A stretch of DNA of 64,000 nt from JACPPO01 sp965262505 (GTDB taxonomy: Bacteria; Acidobacteriota; Vicinamibacteria; Vicinamibacterales; UBA2999), in the NCBI GenBank assembly GCA_965262505.1, contig CBDHFM010000030.1, positions 2,170,001 through 2,234,000 on the forward strand. The letters run 5' to 3'. Made by a program: the position numbers and the translations under genes. Shown here in pieces: positions 1 through 9,096 of the stretch; the stretch's first letter is position 1, and each line of letters opens with the position of its first letter. The notes beneath the pieces were generated by a model. That model ran no database searches and had not been told where the DNA came from. It saw only the letters and a list, made by a program, of their open reading frames with translations.

Positions 1-601
1 TCATGACCCCATCGTCGAGGAGACCCCTTTTGACTCCCTGCGAATAGAGGAGGGGATTGAGGGTATAGGTGCCGGAATACCGGACGCCACCCGAGAAACC
101 TTGAGAGCCCATCGCCTGAGGAAGACGCTCGGCGTCATAGAGCTCGGACTGAAGGCCTAGTTCGGTGCGCGTCTTATGCTCGTTTTGGACATCCAGCCAT
201 TGTCTTTTGGTCTTGCTTAGATAGAGGCAATCCTGTTCGACGAGGTCGCAGTCGAAATCGTATCTCTTGACGGCGCCGCGTATGATGTCGACTCCCCGAC
301 AGGGAACCGCCCACAATCTCTTGGCGGCCTCGACGCCAAACCGGCGCAGGATCTGGTGGAGTTCGAGTTCGCTGTCGGGCGTCAGGAAGCCGGCGCTTTT
401 ACCCGTTGTACTCCCTCCACAGACATTGCTTTCAAGAAGGACAGTCTTGACGCCGGCTTGGGAAAGCCTCAGCGCCGCCGAAAGGCCCGCAGTCCCTCCA
501 CCTATAACGACAACATCGGTCTTCTTTTCGCCGCGAAGCGGTGGGGCCATCGGACTTTTGACCCCCATCAATGTCGTGAACCACCAATTCTGCAGAATCA
601 T
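1..601 (-). CDS. FAD-dependent oxidoreductase (DAO type), N-terminal part, runs off left edge
   Basis: A continuous minus-strand frame encodes a dinucleotide-binding N-terminus: VVVIGGGTAGLSAALRLSQA (GxGxxG with the first helix), then a strand ending VLLES, where the acidic residue binds the FAD ribose. The next segment, CGGSTTGKSAGFLTP, fits flavoenzymes of the D-amino-acid oxidase / glycine oxidase type. About 200 codons lie in the window and the rest, with the substrate-binding part, is cut by the window edge. Three in-frame ATGs (601, 568, 550) are possible starts; none has a strong Shine-Dalgarno. I chose 601 because the open frame before the Rossmann motif reads as protein (QNWWFTTLMGVKSP). 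Substrate cannot be named. It is divergent from the restriction-gene relic at 716. Confidence 0.75.
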   Translation of the reverse strand, partial: MILQNWWFTTLMGVKSPMAPPLRGEKKTDVVVIGGGTAGLSAALRLSQAGVKTVLLESNVCGGSTTGKSAGFLTPDSELELHQILRRFGVEAAKRLWAVPCRGVDIIRGAVKRYDFDCDLVEQDCLYLSKTKRQWLDVQNEHKTRTELGLQSELYDAERLPQAMGSQGFSGGVRYSGTYTLNPLLYSQGVKRGLLDDGVM

Positions 602-715
602 GATCGCATGAGGTTAACACCTCAATCGGTGGTGCTTGCGCTGTCTGCGAGTTTCGCTAGACTGCAGCCAGACCCGTCGCCCGTCCATGTCGGTAACCAC
701 TGAGGGAGGTGTTAA

Positions 716-969
716 ATGCCATTGCCGCCGCTTGAAGTGGGCCGGACCTATTCATGGGACGAGCTTGCATCGCTGTTCAGCTTCAAGGAGAGCTACCTCG
801 GCGCGGCCGGTGGCATGGTCTCACGACCGGAACATGACGCCTTGCTGCTCATCACTCACCCCGGCGGCGGGCGGTCGTTTGACTACGAAGACTATTGGGA
901 CGGTGGGGACCTGATCTACACAGGTCGGGGGAAGACCGGCGACCAGAGCTTGGATGGTCAGAACGGTGA
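716..969 (+). pseudogene. ScoMcrA-like modification-dependent restriction endonuclease, N-terminal SRA-like domain, cut by IS
   Basis: An 85-residue frame starts after a very good ribosome site (GGGAGG, 6 bases before the ATG). Its sequence (Y-W-D-E-L near residue 12, GGMVSRPEHDALLLITHPGG, then IYTGRGKTGDQ) resembles the N-terminal DNA-binding, SRA-like domain of HNH endonucleases related to ScoMcrA, which cut methylated or phosphorothioated DNA. The IS903-type element begins at 970, directly after the codons for DGQNGE, so the middle domain and HNH nuclease are gone. The fragment would be inactive as a nuclease. Family assignment is by pattern recognition and is moderately sure. Confidence 0.55.
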
Positions 970-2051
970 GGCGTTGTTGCATGAATCGTCACTAGCCCGC
1001 ACAATGCCCACCGACAGAATTCTTACCTGCCGATGCGATACGACGCTGGTCGGCCAAGGGCGGTCATCCGATTCAGGATCTCACAGCCGAGGATGACCTC
1101 ACTCCCCTGCCCAGCTGGGCTCCGAGCCCGGAGGCCATCTCCGATAATGGACTTGTATCGGAAGAACGTGTTCTCCACCCGGCTCTGACGATGGTACCCT
1201 GATGCCTTCTTCCAGCGGTGCCGGCCGAGCGTCTTCACCAACGTGATCGTCCGATCCCGCGCGGGTGACCGCGGGCCGTGGCCAGATATGTTCGCCGTCT
1301 TGGCCGGTGGGATTATGACTGTCGCACCCCGCGCCGTCGCCGTTTCGTAGACGGCGACCGTGTCATAGGCGGCGTCAGCGGTGACGCGTACGAGAGGGCC
1401 ATCGACCGCGTTGAGCAGATCGAGGCCGGTGGTCGCATCATCACGCGTCGCCTCGGTCAGCGTGTGGACAAGGATCACGCCTGACTGATCGACGCCAAGG
1501 TGGAGCTTCTTCCAGCCACGCCTGCCGCGGCCACCATGTTTCGCGGCCGCCCACTCACCTGCCCCGACGATGGACAGACCCGTGCTGTCGAGCACGAGAT
1601 GGAGGCCCTCGCCGGGCGGGACCGGTCGCAAACGGCGCCTCAAATGCTGACTGCGCCGGGAGAGCGTCGTATAGTCGGGGGCGGAGAGGTCGAGGCGCAT
1701 CATCCCGAACAAGGCGTGCAGGAACCCTTCGGCCTGGCGCAGCGGGAGATGGTAGAGGAGCCGCAGGGTCAAGGCGGTCTCGATAGCGAGATCCGAGTAG
1801 CGCCGCTGCCCACCCCGCCGGCCGCTCCGGCGGGGCGTCCAGGCAGCGATCGCCTCCGAGGACACCCACACCGTCACATCGCCGCGTCGAACGAGGGCCT
1901 GGTTATAGGCCGGCCAGTTCGCAACGCGATACTTCGTCTTATACGTGGGATGGACCTTTGACTTCATCCCCGTAGTGTGGCTCCTGCGGAGGGTCCAGAG
2001 AAGTGCGGGCCACGCCGCCCCACCCGCGCAGGGCCTTCATGCAACAACGCC
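970..2051 (-). mobile_element. IS5-family (IS903-type) element, copy A
   Basis: Bounded by GGCGTTGTTGCATGAATCG at the left and its inverted form ending TGCAACAACGCC at the right, 1082 bp. The transposase is on the minus strand. The 9 bases outside the two ends (gaacggtga and accgtgttt) do not match, so no target duplication survives. The left end cuts the ScoMcrA-like gene; the right end lies against an internal fragment of another copy. Confidence 0.9.
1023..1967 (-). CDS. IS5-family transposase (IS903 type), copy A
   Basis: A 314-residue DDE transposase, the usual length for IS903-type enzymes, with the conserved opening (YRVANWPAYNQALVRRGD) and RRYSDLAI. The catalytic triad is visible: Asp127 in LVLDSTG, Asp198 in VTADAAYD and Glu265 in RVENTFFRYK, with the WKKLHLGVD strand between the first two. 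Start chosen at the ATG giving MKSKVHP, shared by every copy in the window. Appears intact. Confidence 0.9.
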   Translation of the reverse strand: MKSKVHPTYKTKYRVANWPAYNQALVRRGDVTVWVSSEAIAAWTPRRSGRRGGQRRYSDLAIETALTLRLLYHLPLRQAEGFLHALFGMMRLDLSAPDYTTLSRRSQHLRRRLRPVPPGEGLHLVLDSTGLSIVGAGEWAAAKHGGRGRRGWKKLHLGVDQSGVILVHTLTEATRDDATTGLDLLNAVDGPLVRVTADAAYDTVAVYETATARGATVIIPPAKTANISGHGPRSPARDRTITLVKTLGRHRWKKASGYHRQSRVENTFFRYKSIIGDGLRARSPAGQGSEVILGCEILNRMTALGRPASYRIGR

Positions 2052-2398
2052 ACCGTGTTTCGCGGCGGCCCACTCACCTTCCCCAACGATGGACAAACCC
2101 GTGCTGTCGAGCACGAGATGAAGGCCCTCGCCGGGCGGGACCAGCCGCAGACGGCGCCTCAAATGCCGACTGCGCCGGGAGAGCGTCGTATAGTCGGGGG
2201 CGGAGAGGTCGAGGCGCATCATCCCGAACAGGGCGTGCAGGAACCCTTCGGCCTGGCGCAGCGGGAGATGGTAGATGAGCCGCAGGGTCAGGGCGGTCTC
2301 GATGGCGAGATCCGAGTAGCGCCGCTGCCCACCCCGCCGGCCGCTCCGGCGGGGTGTCCAGGCAGCGACCGCGTCCGAGGACAACCACACCGTCACAT
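2052..2398 (-). mobile_element. IS903-type internal fragment (copy B) trapped between two full copies
   Basis: This 347-bp block encodes only the N-terminal half of the same transposase on the minus strand, from the codons around Val32 to about Gly146, with neither terminal repeat. Its left side meets the right end of copy A and its right side meets the left end of copy C. It is the remains of a copy into which others inserted or with which they recombined. Confidence 0.85.
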
Positions 2399-3467
2399 GG
2401 CGTTGTTGCACGAATCGTCAGTGGCCCGCACGAGGCCAATCGACAGGATCCTCACCTGCCGATGCGATACGACACTGGTCGGCCGAGGGCGGTCATCCGA
2501 TTCAAGATCTCACAGCCGAGGACGGCCTCACTCCCCTGCCCAGCTGGACTCCGGGCCCGAAGACCATCTCCGATGATGGACTTGTAGCGGAAGAACGTGT
2601 TCTCCACCCGGCCCTGACGATAGTACCCTGACACCTTCTTCCAGCGGCGCCGGCCGAGCGTCTTCACCAACGTGATCGTCCGATCCCGCGCAGGCGACCG
2701 CGGGCCGTGGCCAGAGACGTTCGCCGTCCTGGCCGGTGGGATGACGACTGTCGCACCCCGCGCCCCCGCCGTTTCGTAGACGGCGACCGTGTCATAGGCG
2801 GCGTCAGCGGTGACGCGCACGAGAGGGCCCTCGACCGCAGTGAGCAGATCGAGGCCGGTGGTCGCATCCTCACCCGTCTCCTCGGTCAACGTGTGGACAC
2901 GGATCACGCCGGACTGATCGACGCCAAGGTGGAGCTTCCGCCAGCCGCGTCTGCCGTGGCCACCGTGTTTCGCAGCCGCCCACTCACCTGCTCCGACGAT
3001 GGACAGACCCGTGCTGTCGAGCACGAGATGGAGGCCCTCGCCGTGCGGGATCGGTCGCAGACGACGCCGCAGATGCTGACTGCGCCGGGAGAGCGTCGTA
3101 TAGTCGGGGGCGGAGAGGTCGAGGCACATCATCCTTAACAGGGCGTGCAGGAATCCTTCGGCTTGGCGCAGCGGGAGATGGTAGAGGAGCCGCAGGGTCA
3201 GGGCGGTCTCGATGGCGAGATCCGAGTAGCGCCGCTGCCCGCCCCGCCGGCCGCTCCGGCGGGGCGTCCAGGCAGCGATCGCGTCCGAGGACAACCACAC
3301 CGTCACATCGCCGCGTCGAACGAGGGCCTGATTGTAGGCCGGCCAGTTCGCAACGCGGTACTTCGTCTTATACGTGGGATGGACCTTCGACTGCATCCCT
3401 ATAGTGTGGCTCCTGCGGAGGGTCACGAGAAGTGCGCCCCCCCGCAGGGTCTTCATGCAACAACGCC
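2399..3467 (-). mobile_element. IS5-family (IS903-type) element, copy C
   Basis: Left end GGCGTTGTTGCACGAATCG, right end CTTCATGCAACAACGCC, 1069 bp, transposase on the minus strand. The left flank is internal IS sequence (ccgtcacat) and the right flank is unrelated (gggcgcacc), so there is no target duplication. Confidence 0.9.
2452..3396 (-). CDS. IS5-family transposase (IS903 type), copy C
   Basis: 314 residues counted from the MQSKVHP start, full length. The DDE residues in LVLDSTG, VTADAAYD and RVENTFFRYK are present. Differs from copy A at scattered positions (for example LLRMMCLDL and a GYYRQGRVEN segment), so the copies have diverged and were not recently duplicated from each other. 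The frame is open further upstream to 3456, but that part is the IS end. Confidence 0.88.
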   Translation of the reverse strand: MQSKVHPTYKTKYRVANWPAYNQALVRRGDVTVWLSSDAIAAWTPRRSGRRGGQRRYSDLAIETALTLRLLYHLPLRQAEGFLHALLRMMCLDLSAPDYTTLSRRSQHLRRRLRPIPHGEGLHLVLDSTGLSIVGAGEWAAAKHGGHGRRGWRKLHLGVDQSGVIRVHTLTEETGEDATTGLDLLTAVEGPLVRVTADAAYDTVAVYETAGARGATVVIPPARTANVSGHGPRSPARDRTITLVKTLGRRRWKKVSGYYRQGRVENTFFRYKSIIGDGLRARSPAGQGSEAVLGCEILNRMTALGRPVSYRIGR

Positions 3468-3599
3468 GGGCGCACCCGGCGAGCGAAACGGCAGACGTAT
3501 CATCGGCAGGCGGCGTGACCTACCCCCCAGGGTTGAGCCAGTTCTTCTGAAAGAAAAGAGTTGAGCGCATGATGACCTGCCAATCGGTGGCCTAATCGG

Positions 3600-4793
3600 A
3601 TGTCAACCAGCTTCGACAGCCGCACACTCCGGCATGTTGCGGGCTTCCCTCGCCCAGGCGACGCCGCAACGCGTGTCGTGTCCTCCGTTGATTTCGCGGA
3701 CGCCGTTGCGGAGATCACGCAGTGGGAAGGCTATGCACCTACCCCGCTGGTGGAACTTGGGGATCTTGCGGCCGGTCTGGGCATCGTGAAGATCTTGTAC
3801 AAACATGAGGGCCCGCGCTTTGGTCTGGGCAGTTTCAAGGCGCTTGGCGGGTCGTATGCGGCGCTGCGCGTTCTTCAGCGTGAGATCTCGCGAGGTTTGG
3901 GCCGCAATGTGTCGATGGCCGACATTCGAAACGGCGACTATACGGATTGGGCTGCCAGGGTCACGCTGGTCTCGGCCACCGACGGCAATCATGGCCGGGC
4001 CCTTGCTTGGGGGTGCAAGCGTTTCGGCGCGTCTTGCCGTCTCTACATCCATTCCAACGTCAGCGAAACGCGCGCCGAGGCCATGCGGAGCTTGGGCGGC
4101 CACGTGATCCGGATCGACGGCAACTACGATGACTCCGTGGCGTACGCGCGCAAGGAAGCCGCAGCGAACGGTTGGTTTGTCGTCTCCGATACATCCTGGC
4201 CTGGCTACGCCATCCCGCCGCGGGATGTGATGGCGGGCTACGGGGTTATGACGCGGGAGATCTGCGACGCGACTGCGCAGGCTCCGACGCATGTCTTCCT
4301 GCAGGGCGGTGTCGGCGGGCTGGCGGCCTCAGTCGCGGCCGGATTCCGGCAATATTGGGGAGCGGAGGCGCCGCGTGTCGTCATTGTCGAACCGGAGCTG
4401 GCGGCCTGCCTTTTCGAGAGCGCACGGGCAGGCCAGGCGACGAGCATCCGAATCGAAGAAGAATCCATCATGGCTGGTCTTTCCTGCGGCGAACCGTCCG
4501 CACTGGCGTGGGAGGTCCTGTCGGAAGAGGCGAGCGACTTTCTGACCATTCCCGACAGCTTCGTTGGCGCCGCCGTGCGCATGCTTGCCTGCCCGGCAGG
4601 AGACGAGCCGAAAATCGAGGCCGGCGAAAGCGCCGTTGCGGGACTGGCGGCGCTGATCGCCGCTGCCGACTGCGAAGACATGCGCCGCACGCTTGGGCTC
4701 GATGCGAATGCTCGTGTCTTGCTGATCGGGTCCGAAGGCGTCACCGACCCGGAAGTCTTTGCCGCAATCATGAAAGCGGGCGGCGATGCATGA
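3600..4793 (+). CDS. dpaL: Diaminopropionate ammonia-lyase
   Basis: A 397-residue fold-type II PLP enzyme, close to the 398-400 residues of DpaL/YgeX, which converts 2,3-diaminopropionate to pyruvate and two ammonia in the cytoplasm. Lys80 in GPRFGLGSFKALGG is the expected Schiff-base lysine; SATDGNHGRALAWG binds the cofactor phosphate side; QGGVGGLAAS is the glycine-rich loop; EEESIMAGLSCGEPS and GDEPKIEAGESA are family hallmarks. The frame is intact. A following overlapping ATG gives only a 7-codon frame; another ATG at 4813 (MIEVKT) is cut by the element at 4831 and may be the start of a lost partner gene. Upstream 3468-3599 is a normal leader next to an IS end. Confidence 0.9.
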   Translation: MSTSFDSRTLRHVAGFPRPGDAATRVVSSVDFADAVAEITQWEGYAPTPLVELGDLAAGLGIVKILYKHEGPRFGLGSFKALGGSYAALRVLQREISRGLGRNVSMADIRNGDYTDWAARVTLVSATDGNHGRALAWGCKRFGASCRLYIHSNVSETRAEAMRSLGGHVIRIDGNYDDSVAYARKEAAANGWFVVSDTSWPGYAIPPRDVMAGYGVMTREICDATAQAPTHVFLQGGVGGLAASVAAGFRQYWGAEAPRVVIVEPELAACLFESARAGQATSIRIEEESIMAGLSCGEPSALAWEVLSEEASDFLTIPDSFVGAAVRMLACPAGDEPKIEAGESAVAGLAALIAAADCEDMRRTLGLDANARVLLIGSEGVTDPEVFAAIMKAGGDA

Positions 4794-4830
4794 CAGGCCT
4801 CACTGCCGCCTGATGATCGAGGTGAAGACC

Positions 4831-5072
4831 GGCGTTGTTGCATGAAGCCCCTCGCGGGTGAGGTGGTTTGGCCCGCACTTCTCCTGACGCTGTGCTCCCA
4901 GTGGCTTCAGCCGCCGGATGGGGCCCGCTAAATGGCCGATTAGCGGGCTCTTATCGGCCGAATATCCCATGATCAGCGTCCATCTCCGGGTACCCGCCCC
5001 GCCTCACGTCAGGGCCACAGCCGGCCCACGACGCGCGACCCCACCCCCACAGGGTATTCATGCAACAACGCC
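4831..5072. mobile_element. Non-autonomous IS903-derived element (MITE), copy 1
   Basis: A 242-bp block with no coding capacity, bounded by GGCGTTGTTGCATGAAG and ATTCATGCAACAACGCC. Both ends resemble the transposase-upstream end of the full IS. The centre carries a hairpin (GCCCGCTAA, 8-base loop, TTAGCGGGC). Near-identical blocks lie at 33045 and 51993. Flanking 9-mers (gtgaagacc, acgccgcgg) do not match. It separates the dpaL region from a 5'-cut DUF5916 gene. Confidence 0.85.
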
Positions 5073-6208
5073 ACGCCGCGGTGCCGCTCCGCGTCGGTGG
5101 CCGGGTCACCGGCCGCGTCGGGCCGTTCAGCCTCGGACTGCTGACCGTCCAGGCCGACGAGGTGCCCGAGACCGGCACCCCGTCCACGAATTTTTCGGTG
5201 ATCCGGCTCAAGCGCGACCTCCTGCGCCGGAGCACGGTCGGCGTACTGGCGACCGGGCGGTCGGTGGACCAGCACGGGAGGGCACCCAACTACGCGTACG
5301 GCATCGACGGCACGTTTAGTTTCTTCGACAGCCTGACGATCAACTCGTACTGGGCCCGCACCGAGACCGAGGGGTTGTCGGGCGACGACGTCAGCTACCG
5401 GGCGCAGCTCGACTATAACGACGATCGTTACGGCGTGCAGGTAGAGCGTCTGGCGGTGGGCGACAACTTCAACCCCGAAGTTGGGTTCGTACGGCGCGAC
5501 GACGTGCGGCGCAACTTCGGCCAGCTCCGTTTCAGCCCACGGCCGGCGTCGATTTCCTCGGTCCGGCAGTTTTCCTGGACCGCGTCGATCAACCACATCG
5601 AGAACGGCATCGGGGTGCTCGAGAGCCGCGAGCAACTGGCGTCGTGGCGGACCGAGTTCGAAACAGACGACGCGCTGACCCTCACCTACAAGGGCAGCTA
5701 CGAGTTACTCCAGCGGCCCTTCGAGGTCTCGCGCGGCGTGACGCTGCCGGTGGGCGGGTACAGCTTCGACGACGTCCAGCTGTCCTACAACCCTGCGCGG
5801 CGGCGGCCGGTGCGAGCCAACCTGTGGATCAGCCGGGGCACGTTCTACAGCGGGCACAAAACGACGTTCGGTGGCTGGGGAGGGCGCGTGCGGGTGAGCA
5901 ATCAGATATCGCTCGAGCCCAGCTACACGTTCAACCGAGTGGAACTCGTCGAGGGCGACTTCGCCACCCACCTGCTGGGCACGCGCGCCACCTACACGAT
6001 GACACCCACCATGTTCGTGAGCGCGCTCGTCCAGTACAGCTCCAGCGGCGAGACGGTGCTGACCAACGCCCGCTTCCGCTGGGAATATCAACCCGGGAGC
6101 GAGCTGTTCGTCGTCTACAACGAACAGCGCGACACGTTCACCCCGAGGTTCCCCGACCTGCACAACCGCGCGCTGATCATCAAGCTCAACCGGCTGTTCC
6201 GCTTCTGA
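5073..6208 (+). pseudogene. DUF5916 outer-membrane protein, 5' end removed by MITE copy 1
   Basis: About 378 residues of the beta-strand-rich C-terminal region of DUF5916 proteins: FNPEVGFVRRDDVRRNF near the middle, alternating aromatic strands (GTFYSGHKTTFGGWGGRVRV, YTFNRVELVEG), and a C-terminus ending in LFRF, as outer-membrane barrels do. Whole family members are about 700-800 residues with an N-terminal carbohydrate-binding-like domain; here that part and the signal peptide are missing and the only upstream ATG lies inside the IS end. The remaining frame is undamaged, so the cut is probably recent. The second DUF5916 gene at 62712 is a different paralog. Confidence 0.8.
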
Positions 6209-6221
6209 CCCGTTCTCCCCC

Positions 6222-6227
6222 TATAAT
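6222..6227 (+). promoter_or_regulatory. -10 element (TATAAT) before kinase stub 1
   Basis: A consensus TATAAT stands 34 bases before the ATG of the kinase stub at 6262, with a ribosome site (GAGGAGG) between them. A similar CATATAATTCA/CTATAATTCA context precedes the second kinase stub at 62540. I see no clear -35 box. Confidence 0.45.
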
Positions 6228-6261
6228 TCAGCCGGCTCCCGGTTTCTCCCCGAGGAGGGTC

Positions 6262-6333
6262 ATGGCGCCCGCCGAAGGCGTTCGGCTTGGTCCGTATGAG
6301 ATCGCTGCAATACCCTTGGGATCGTGCTACTGA
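6262..6333 (+). pseudogene. Ser/Thr protein kinase, first codons only
   Basis: The frame opens MAPAEGVRLGPYEI, the typical start of the acidobacterial receptor-like Ser/Thr kinases, in which LGPYEI is followed by the glycine-rich ATP loop. Here kinase similarity stops after about 16 codons and the frame ends at codon 24. The sequence beyond the break belongs to an antisense subtilase relic. A good ribosome site (GAGGAGG) precedes the ATG. Non-functional. Confidence 0.55.
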
Positions 6334-7119
6334 CCGGGATGTTGGACGCGAGGTGCGAGCCCGGGGGCGACGACGTCGGGCTTCTGGTGCCCGTCGTACC
6401 AGGTCGGCCCACGCGAGCTATACCACGCCACGCCATCGTCATCGCGGTTCGGCGTGTGGTAGGTTTCTGCCGCGCCCACGGTGATCGCGCTCGGGGCGTT
6501 GCCCGGCGAGGTGATGCCGGCATAGGCCCGGGTGTGCGTCGTCGGTTTCCCACCGAAGTTCCCCGCGGCCACTACGACTACGATGCCGTTCGCGACCGCG
6601 TTTTCAACGGCCTGGACCAGCGGGTCACTGGCGGCCGGTTTGTAGATCGGATGCCCGAGCGAGAAGTTGATGACGCCGTTCCCCAGCGCGGCCTTGTTCG
6701 ATGTGGCACAATTGATCGCATCGATCACGTCGCTTGTGTAGCCACTGCCGTTGGCGTTCAAGCACCCGTAGTTCCACCACCTCCGCGCCGGGCGCGACCC
6801 CCAGGTGCCATCCCTCGAGGTCCTGTGCCTTGCCCATCACGAGACCGGATACGTGCGTCCCGTGGCCATACGCGTCCGACGGCTGGGTCGGCACGCCACC
6901 ATTGGCCGGCGCGTCGCCTGCCTGCGCGATCCACTCCTGGAGGGCACGATCGAGCCTCGTAGACGCGGGCGACAACGCGGCCACGTCCTGCGTAAACGCC
7001 ACGTCCGGCGTCGACGCTGTCGGCGGTTGCCTGTCCGCGGCGGAAGGCCAGGCGAAGATGGCGGCGACGACGAGCGCTGAACCCATCAGGGCTCCGGTGA
7101 CGGTGCGTATCTTCTTCAT
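6334..7119 (-). pseudogene. Secreted subtilisin-like protease (S8), degraded
   Basis: Starts at an ATG with GGAG 9 bases upstream and a signal peptide (MKKIRTVTGALMGSALVVAA). The histidine motif YGHGTHVSG and the VVVVAAGN and SSRGP blocks of subtilases are present. Lesions: the catalytic Asp region before GHGTH is deleted; the frame shifts near 6760 (after VVELRVL, continuing as NANGSGYTSDVIDA); it shifts again near 6370 at VVAPG; and it stops before the catalytic Ser motif (GTSMA) where it meets the kinase stub. Not a functional protease. Confidence 0.75.
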
Positions 7120-7152
7120 CAGGAGTGCTCCTGTGGGCATCGGTGTTCTCAT

Positions 7153-7603
7153 GCCCTCAGGGAGAGCAACGCGCTTGCCACACTCGGTGTCACGCGCAAC
7201 GCGTTGATGACAAACGGCTTATGAGATGGGACCACTGGAACGCGGCGCAAAAAATGGCGGAGCCCCCGAAAAGGTGGGGGGCCGCCACCGAAAACGTGGG
7301 GCGAGTGGAGCGAACCCTGAGTCTTCATGTGCGCAACTAACGGCGTGCCGAAAAGGTTGGGACACCCCCGTCCCCGTTTCTGGCCTGAGTGGGGCGCGCA
7401 CCGTCCCATACTCGAGCGATCTCTCGAATTCCTACGAGTTCGGCAGCCATAGGCGGCGAACGGGGCGCCCAGCGTGCGGTCACGCTGGGCGGACCGTACC
7501 GGCCCCCACGCGCAACTGCAGCGACCACAACGGGGTGCCGGATTTCCGGTAGCGACAGACGACACCCACGCCTGACGTCTAGTCTAGTCTCGAGTTATGC
7601 ACC
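7153..7603. other. Intergenic stretch, no supported gene
   Basis: About 450 bases between the subtilase relic and an IS66 relic. Short open frames here have no recognisable similarity. The only structure I can support is the hairpin at 7466-7491. Confidence 0.4.
7466..7491. repeat. Perfect 11-bp inverted repeat (hairpin)
   Basis: CGCCCAGCGTG, loop CGGT, CACGCTGGGCG. No T-run follows on either strand, so it is not a textbook terminator. The arm CACGCTGGGCGGA recurs at 15181 inside a metallo-hydrolase fragment, probably by chance. Confidence 0.6.
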
Positions 7604-7741
7604 AGCGCCCTGCGCTACATGCTCGAACGCTGGGCGGGTTCGACGCGCTTCGCGGCTGATCCGCAGATCCCGCTCGACAACAACGCCGCCGAGAGAGCCC
7701 TGCGTGGCCCGGTGTTAGGAGCGACGGCCTCGTCGCGGTAG
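7604..7741 (+). pseudogene. IS66-family transposase, C-terminal fragment
   Basis: Forty-five codons read ALRYMLERW, then IPLDNNAAERALRG, the conserved C-terminal catalytic-Glu block of IS66 TnpC proteins. The rest of the element is absent. The frame ends just before the leader of the cytochrome gene. Confidence 0.75.
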
Positions 7742-7775
7742 AATCACGTCGATAACAACTCAGGGGGTAGGCCTC

Positions 7776-8804
7776 ATGTCGATCGTTAGATCATCGGAAC
7801 CGCGCGACGTTCTCCGGAACGCTGTGACGTACGTTGGTGTCGCCTGTGTGCTTTCCGTGTTTTCGGTCGCCATCGGTCTGGCGCAGGGCGTCGACGATGA
7901 GCCGAGTTGGGCCTACTCGATCGGGACACCGGCCATTCCCGGCGACACCCTATTCAGCCTGCCCGGCGCCGAACGCAGCTTTACGTTCGACGAAATCCGC
8001 CGTGTGTTCGGCCCCGCCGACTGGTATCCGGGCGACCATCCGACGATGCCCGACATCGTCGCCAACGGCCGGTTTCCCCGCGTGTGGGCATGTGCGCTCT
8101 GTCATTATCCGAACGGTCAAGGACGCCCCGAGAATGCTGGCATCGCCGGATTGCCTCGTGACTACTTCGTACAGCAGCTCTACGACTTCAGGAACGGCCT
8201 GAGGGCTAGTGCGCAGCCGAGAAAATTCAACACCAGCACGATGGTCACGATGGCGCAGGGCATGACGGACGAGGAGATTCTGGCAGCGGCCGATTACTAC
8301 AGTTCGATGCAGTGGAGGCCGTGGACCCGTGTCGTCGAGACCGACGAGGTGCCTAGGACCCGCATCGTGCTCGGTATGTATGTGCCGCTGGAAGGCGAGC
8401 AGGCGGGCACCGAGCCGCTGGGCCTGCGAATCATCGAAGTACCCGAGCAACCGCACCGTACCGAAACACTTCGAGATCCACGTTCTGGATTCATCGCTTA
8501 TGTACCGTACGGCGCCGTCGAGCGCGGAGAGGAGTTGGCTACGACTGGTGCTGCGGGCAAGACGACTCAGTGCTCGATCTGTCACGGTGAGGATTTGAAC
8601 GGCATCGGCCCCGTTCCCGGACTCGCGGGCCGGTCGCCAAGCTACTTCGTGCGCCAGATGTACGACATGCGCGAGGGCTCGCGCAACGGTGTCGCAACGG
8701 CTCTGATGAAACCTGTCGTCGCTAATCTGACGGTGGCCGATATGATTGATCTGGCGGCGTACGCCGCGTCGATTCCGCCGCCCGAGGCGCCGGCTGGAAA
8801 TTAG
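7776..8804 (+). CDS. Secreted diheme cytochrome c
   Basis: 342 residues with a hydrophobic signal segment (about residues 17-36, cut near GLAQG). Two covalent heme sites: CALCH at 106-110 and CSICH at 266-270, each followed by a helix pattern typical of class I c-type domains (YFVQQLYDFRNG and YFVRQMYDMREG). The repeated layout indicates two homologous domains joined by a linker of about 60 residues. Likely periplasmic electron carrier for an unknown dehydrogenase or oxidase. A purine-rich site (GGGGGTAGG) precedes the ATG. No partner gene is adjacent: IS66 and IS6 relics lie on the two sides. Confidence 0.88.
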   Translation: MSIVRSSEPRDVLRNAVTYVGVACVLSVFSVAIGLAQGVDDEPSWAYSIGTPAIPGDTLFSLPGAERSFTFDEIRRVFGPADWYPGDHPTMPDIVANGRFPRVWACALCHYPNGQGRPENAGIAGLPRDYFVQQLYDFRNGLRASAQPRKFNTSTMVTMAQGMTDEEILAAADYYSSMQWRPWTRVVETDEVPRTRIVLGMYVPLEGEQAGTEPLGLRIIEVPEQPHRTETLRDPRSGFIAYVPYGAVERGEELATTGAAGKTTQCSICHGEDLNGIGPVPGLAGRSPSYFVRQMYDMREGSRNGVATALMKPVVANLTVADMIDLAAYAASIPPPEAPAGN

Positions 8805-8984
8805 CAACGAATAAGCGGCGCGGGCCGATTCCCGCCAAGATCAAGATCCGGCCAGACGCGCCAACTCTTCGACGGGCAGTCCTGCGATGACGCTCAACGG
8901 GTGGCGAATCTGCGGCTGGTAGTCGTCTAAGCAACGCGTCACGAACGGACTTCGAACTCGGAGGAGAGGCCAGAGTCCGCGTTG

Positions 8985-9072
8985 TTCAGGGCCGCCGTCA
9001 GTATCTCCGGCGGGCCGTCGACCAGGGCGGTGACGTGATCGACATCTGTGTTCAGTCCCGGAGGAGTCGACC
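8985..9072 (+). pseudogene. IS6-family transposase, internal fragment
   Basis: A plus-strand frame reads YLRRAVDQGGDVIDICVQSR, matching the YLWRAVDQDG-x-LDILVQ block around the second catalytic Asp of IS6 transposases. Nothing else of the element is recognisable. It lies at the 3' side of the VWA gene. Confidence 0.6.
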
Positions 9073-9096
9073 CTGGACGAGAGACCGACGCGTCGG

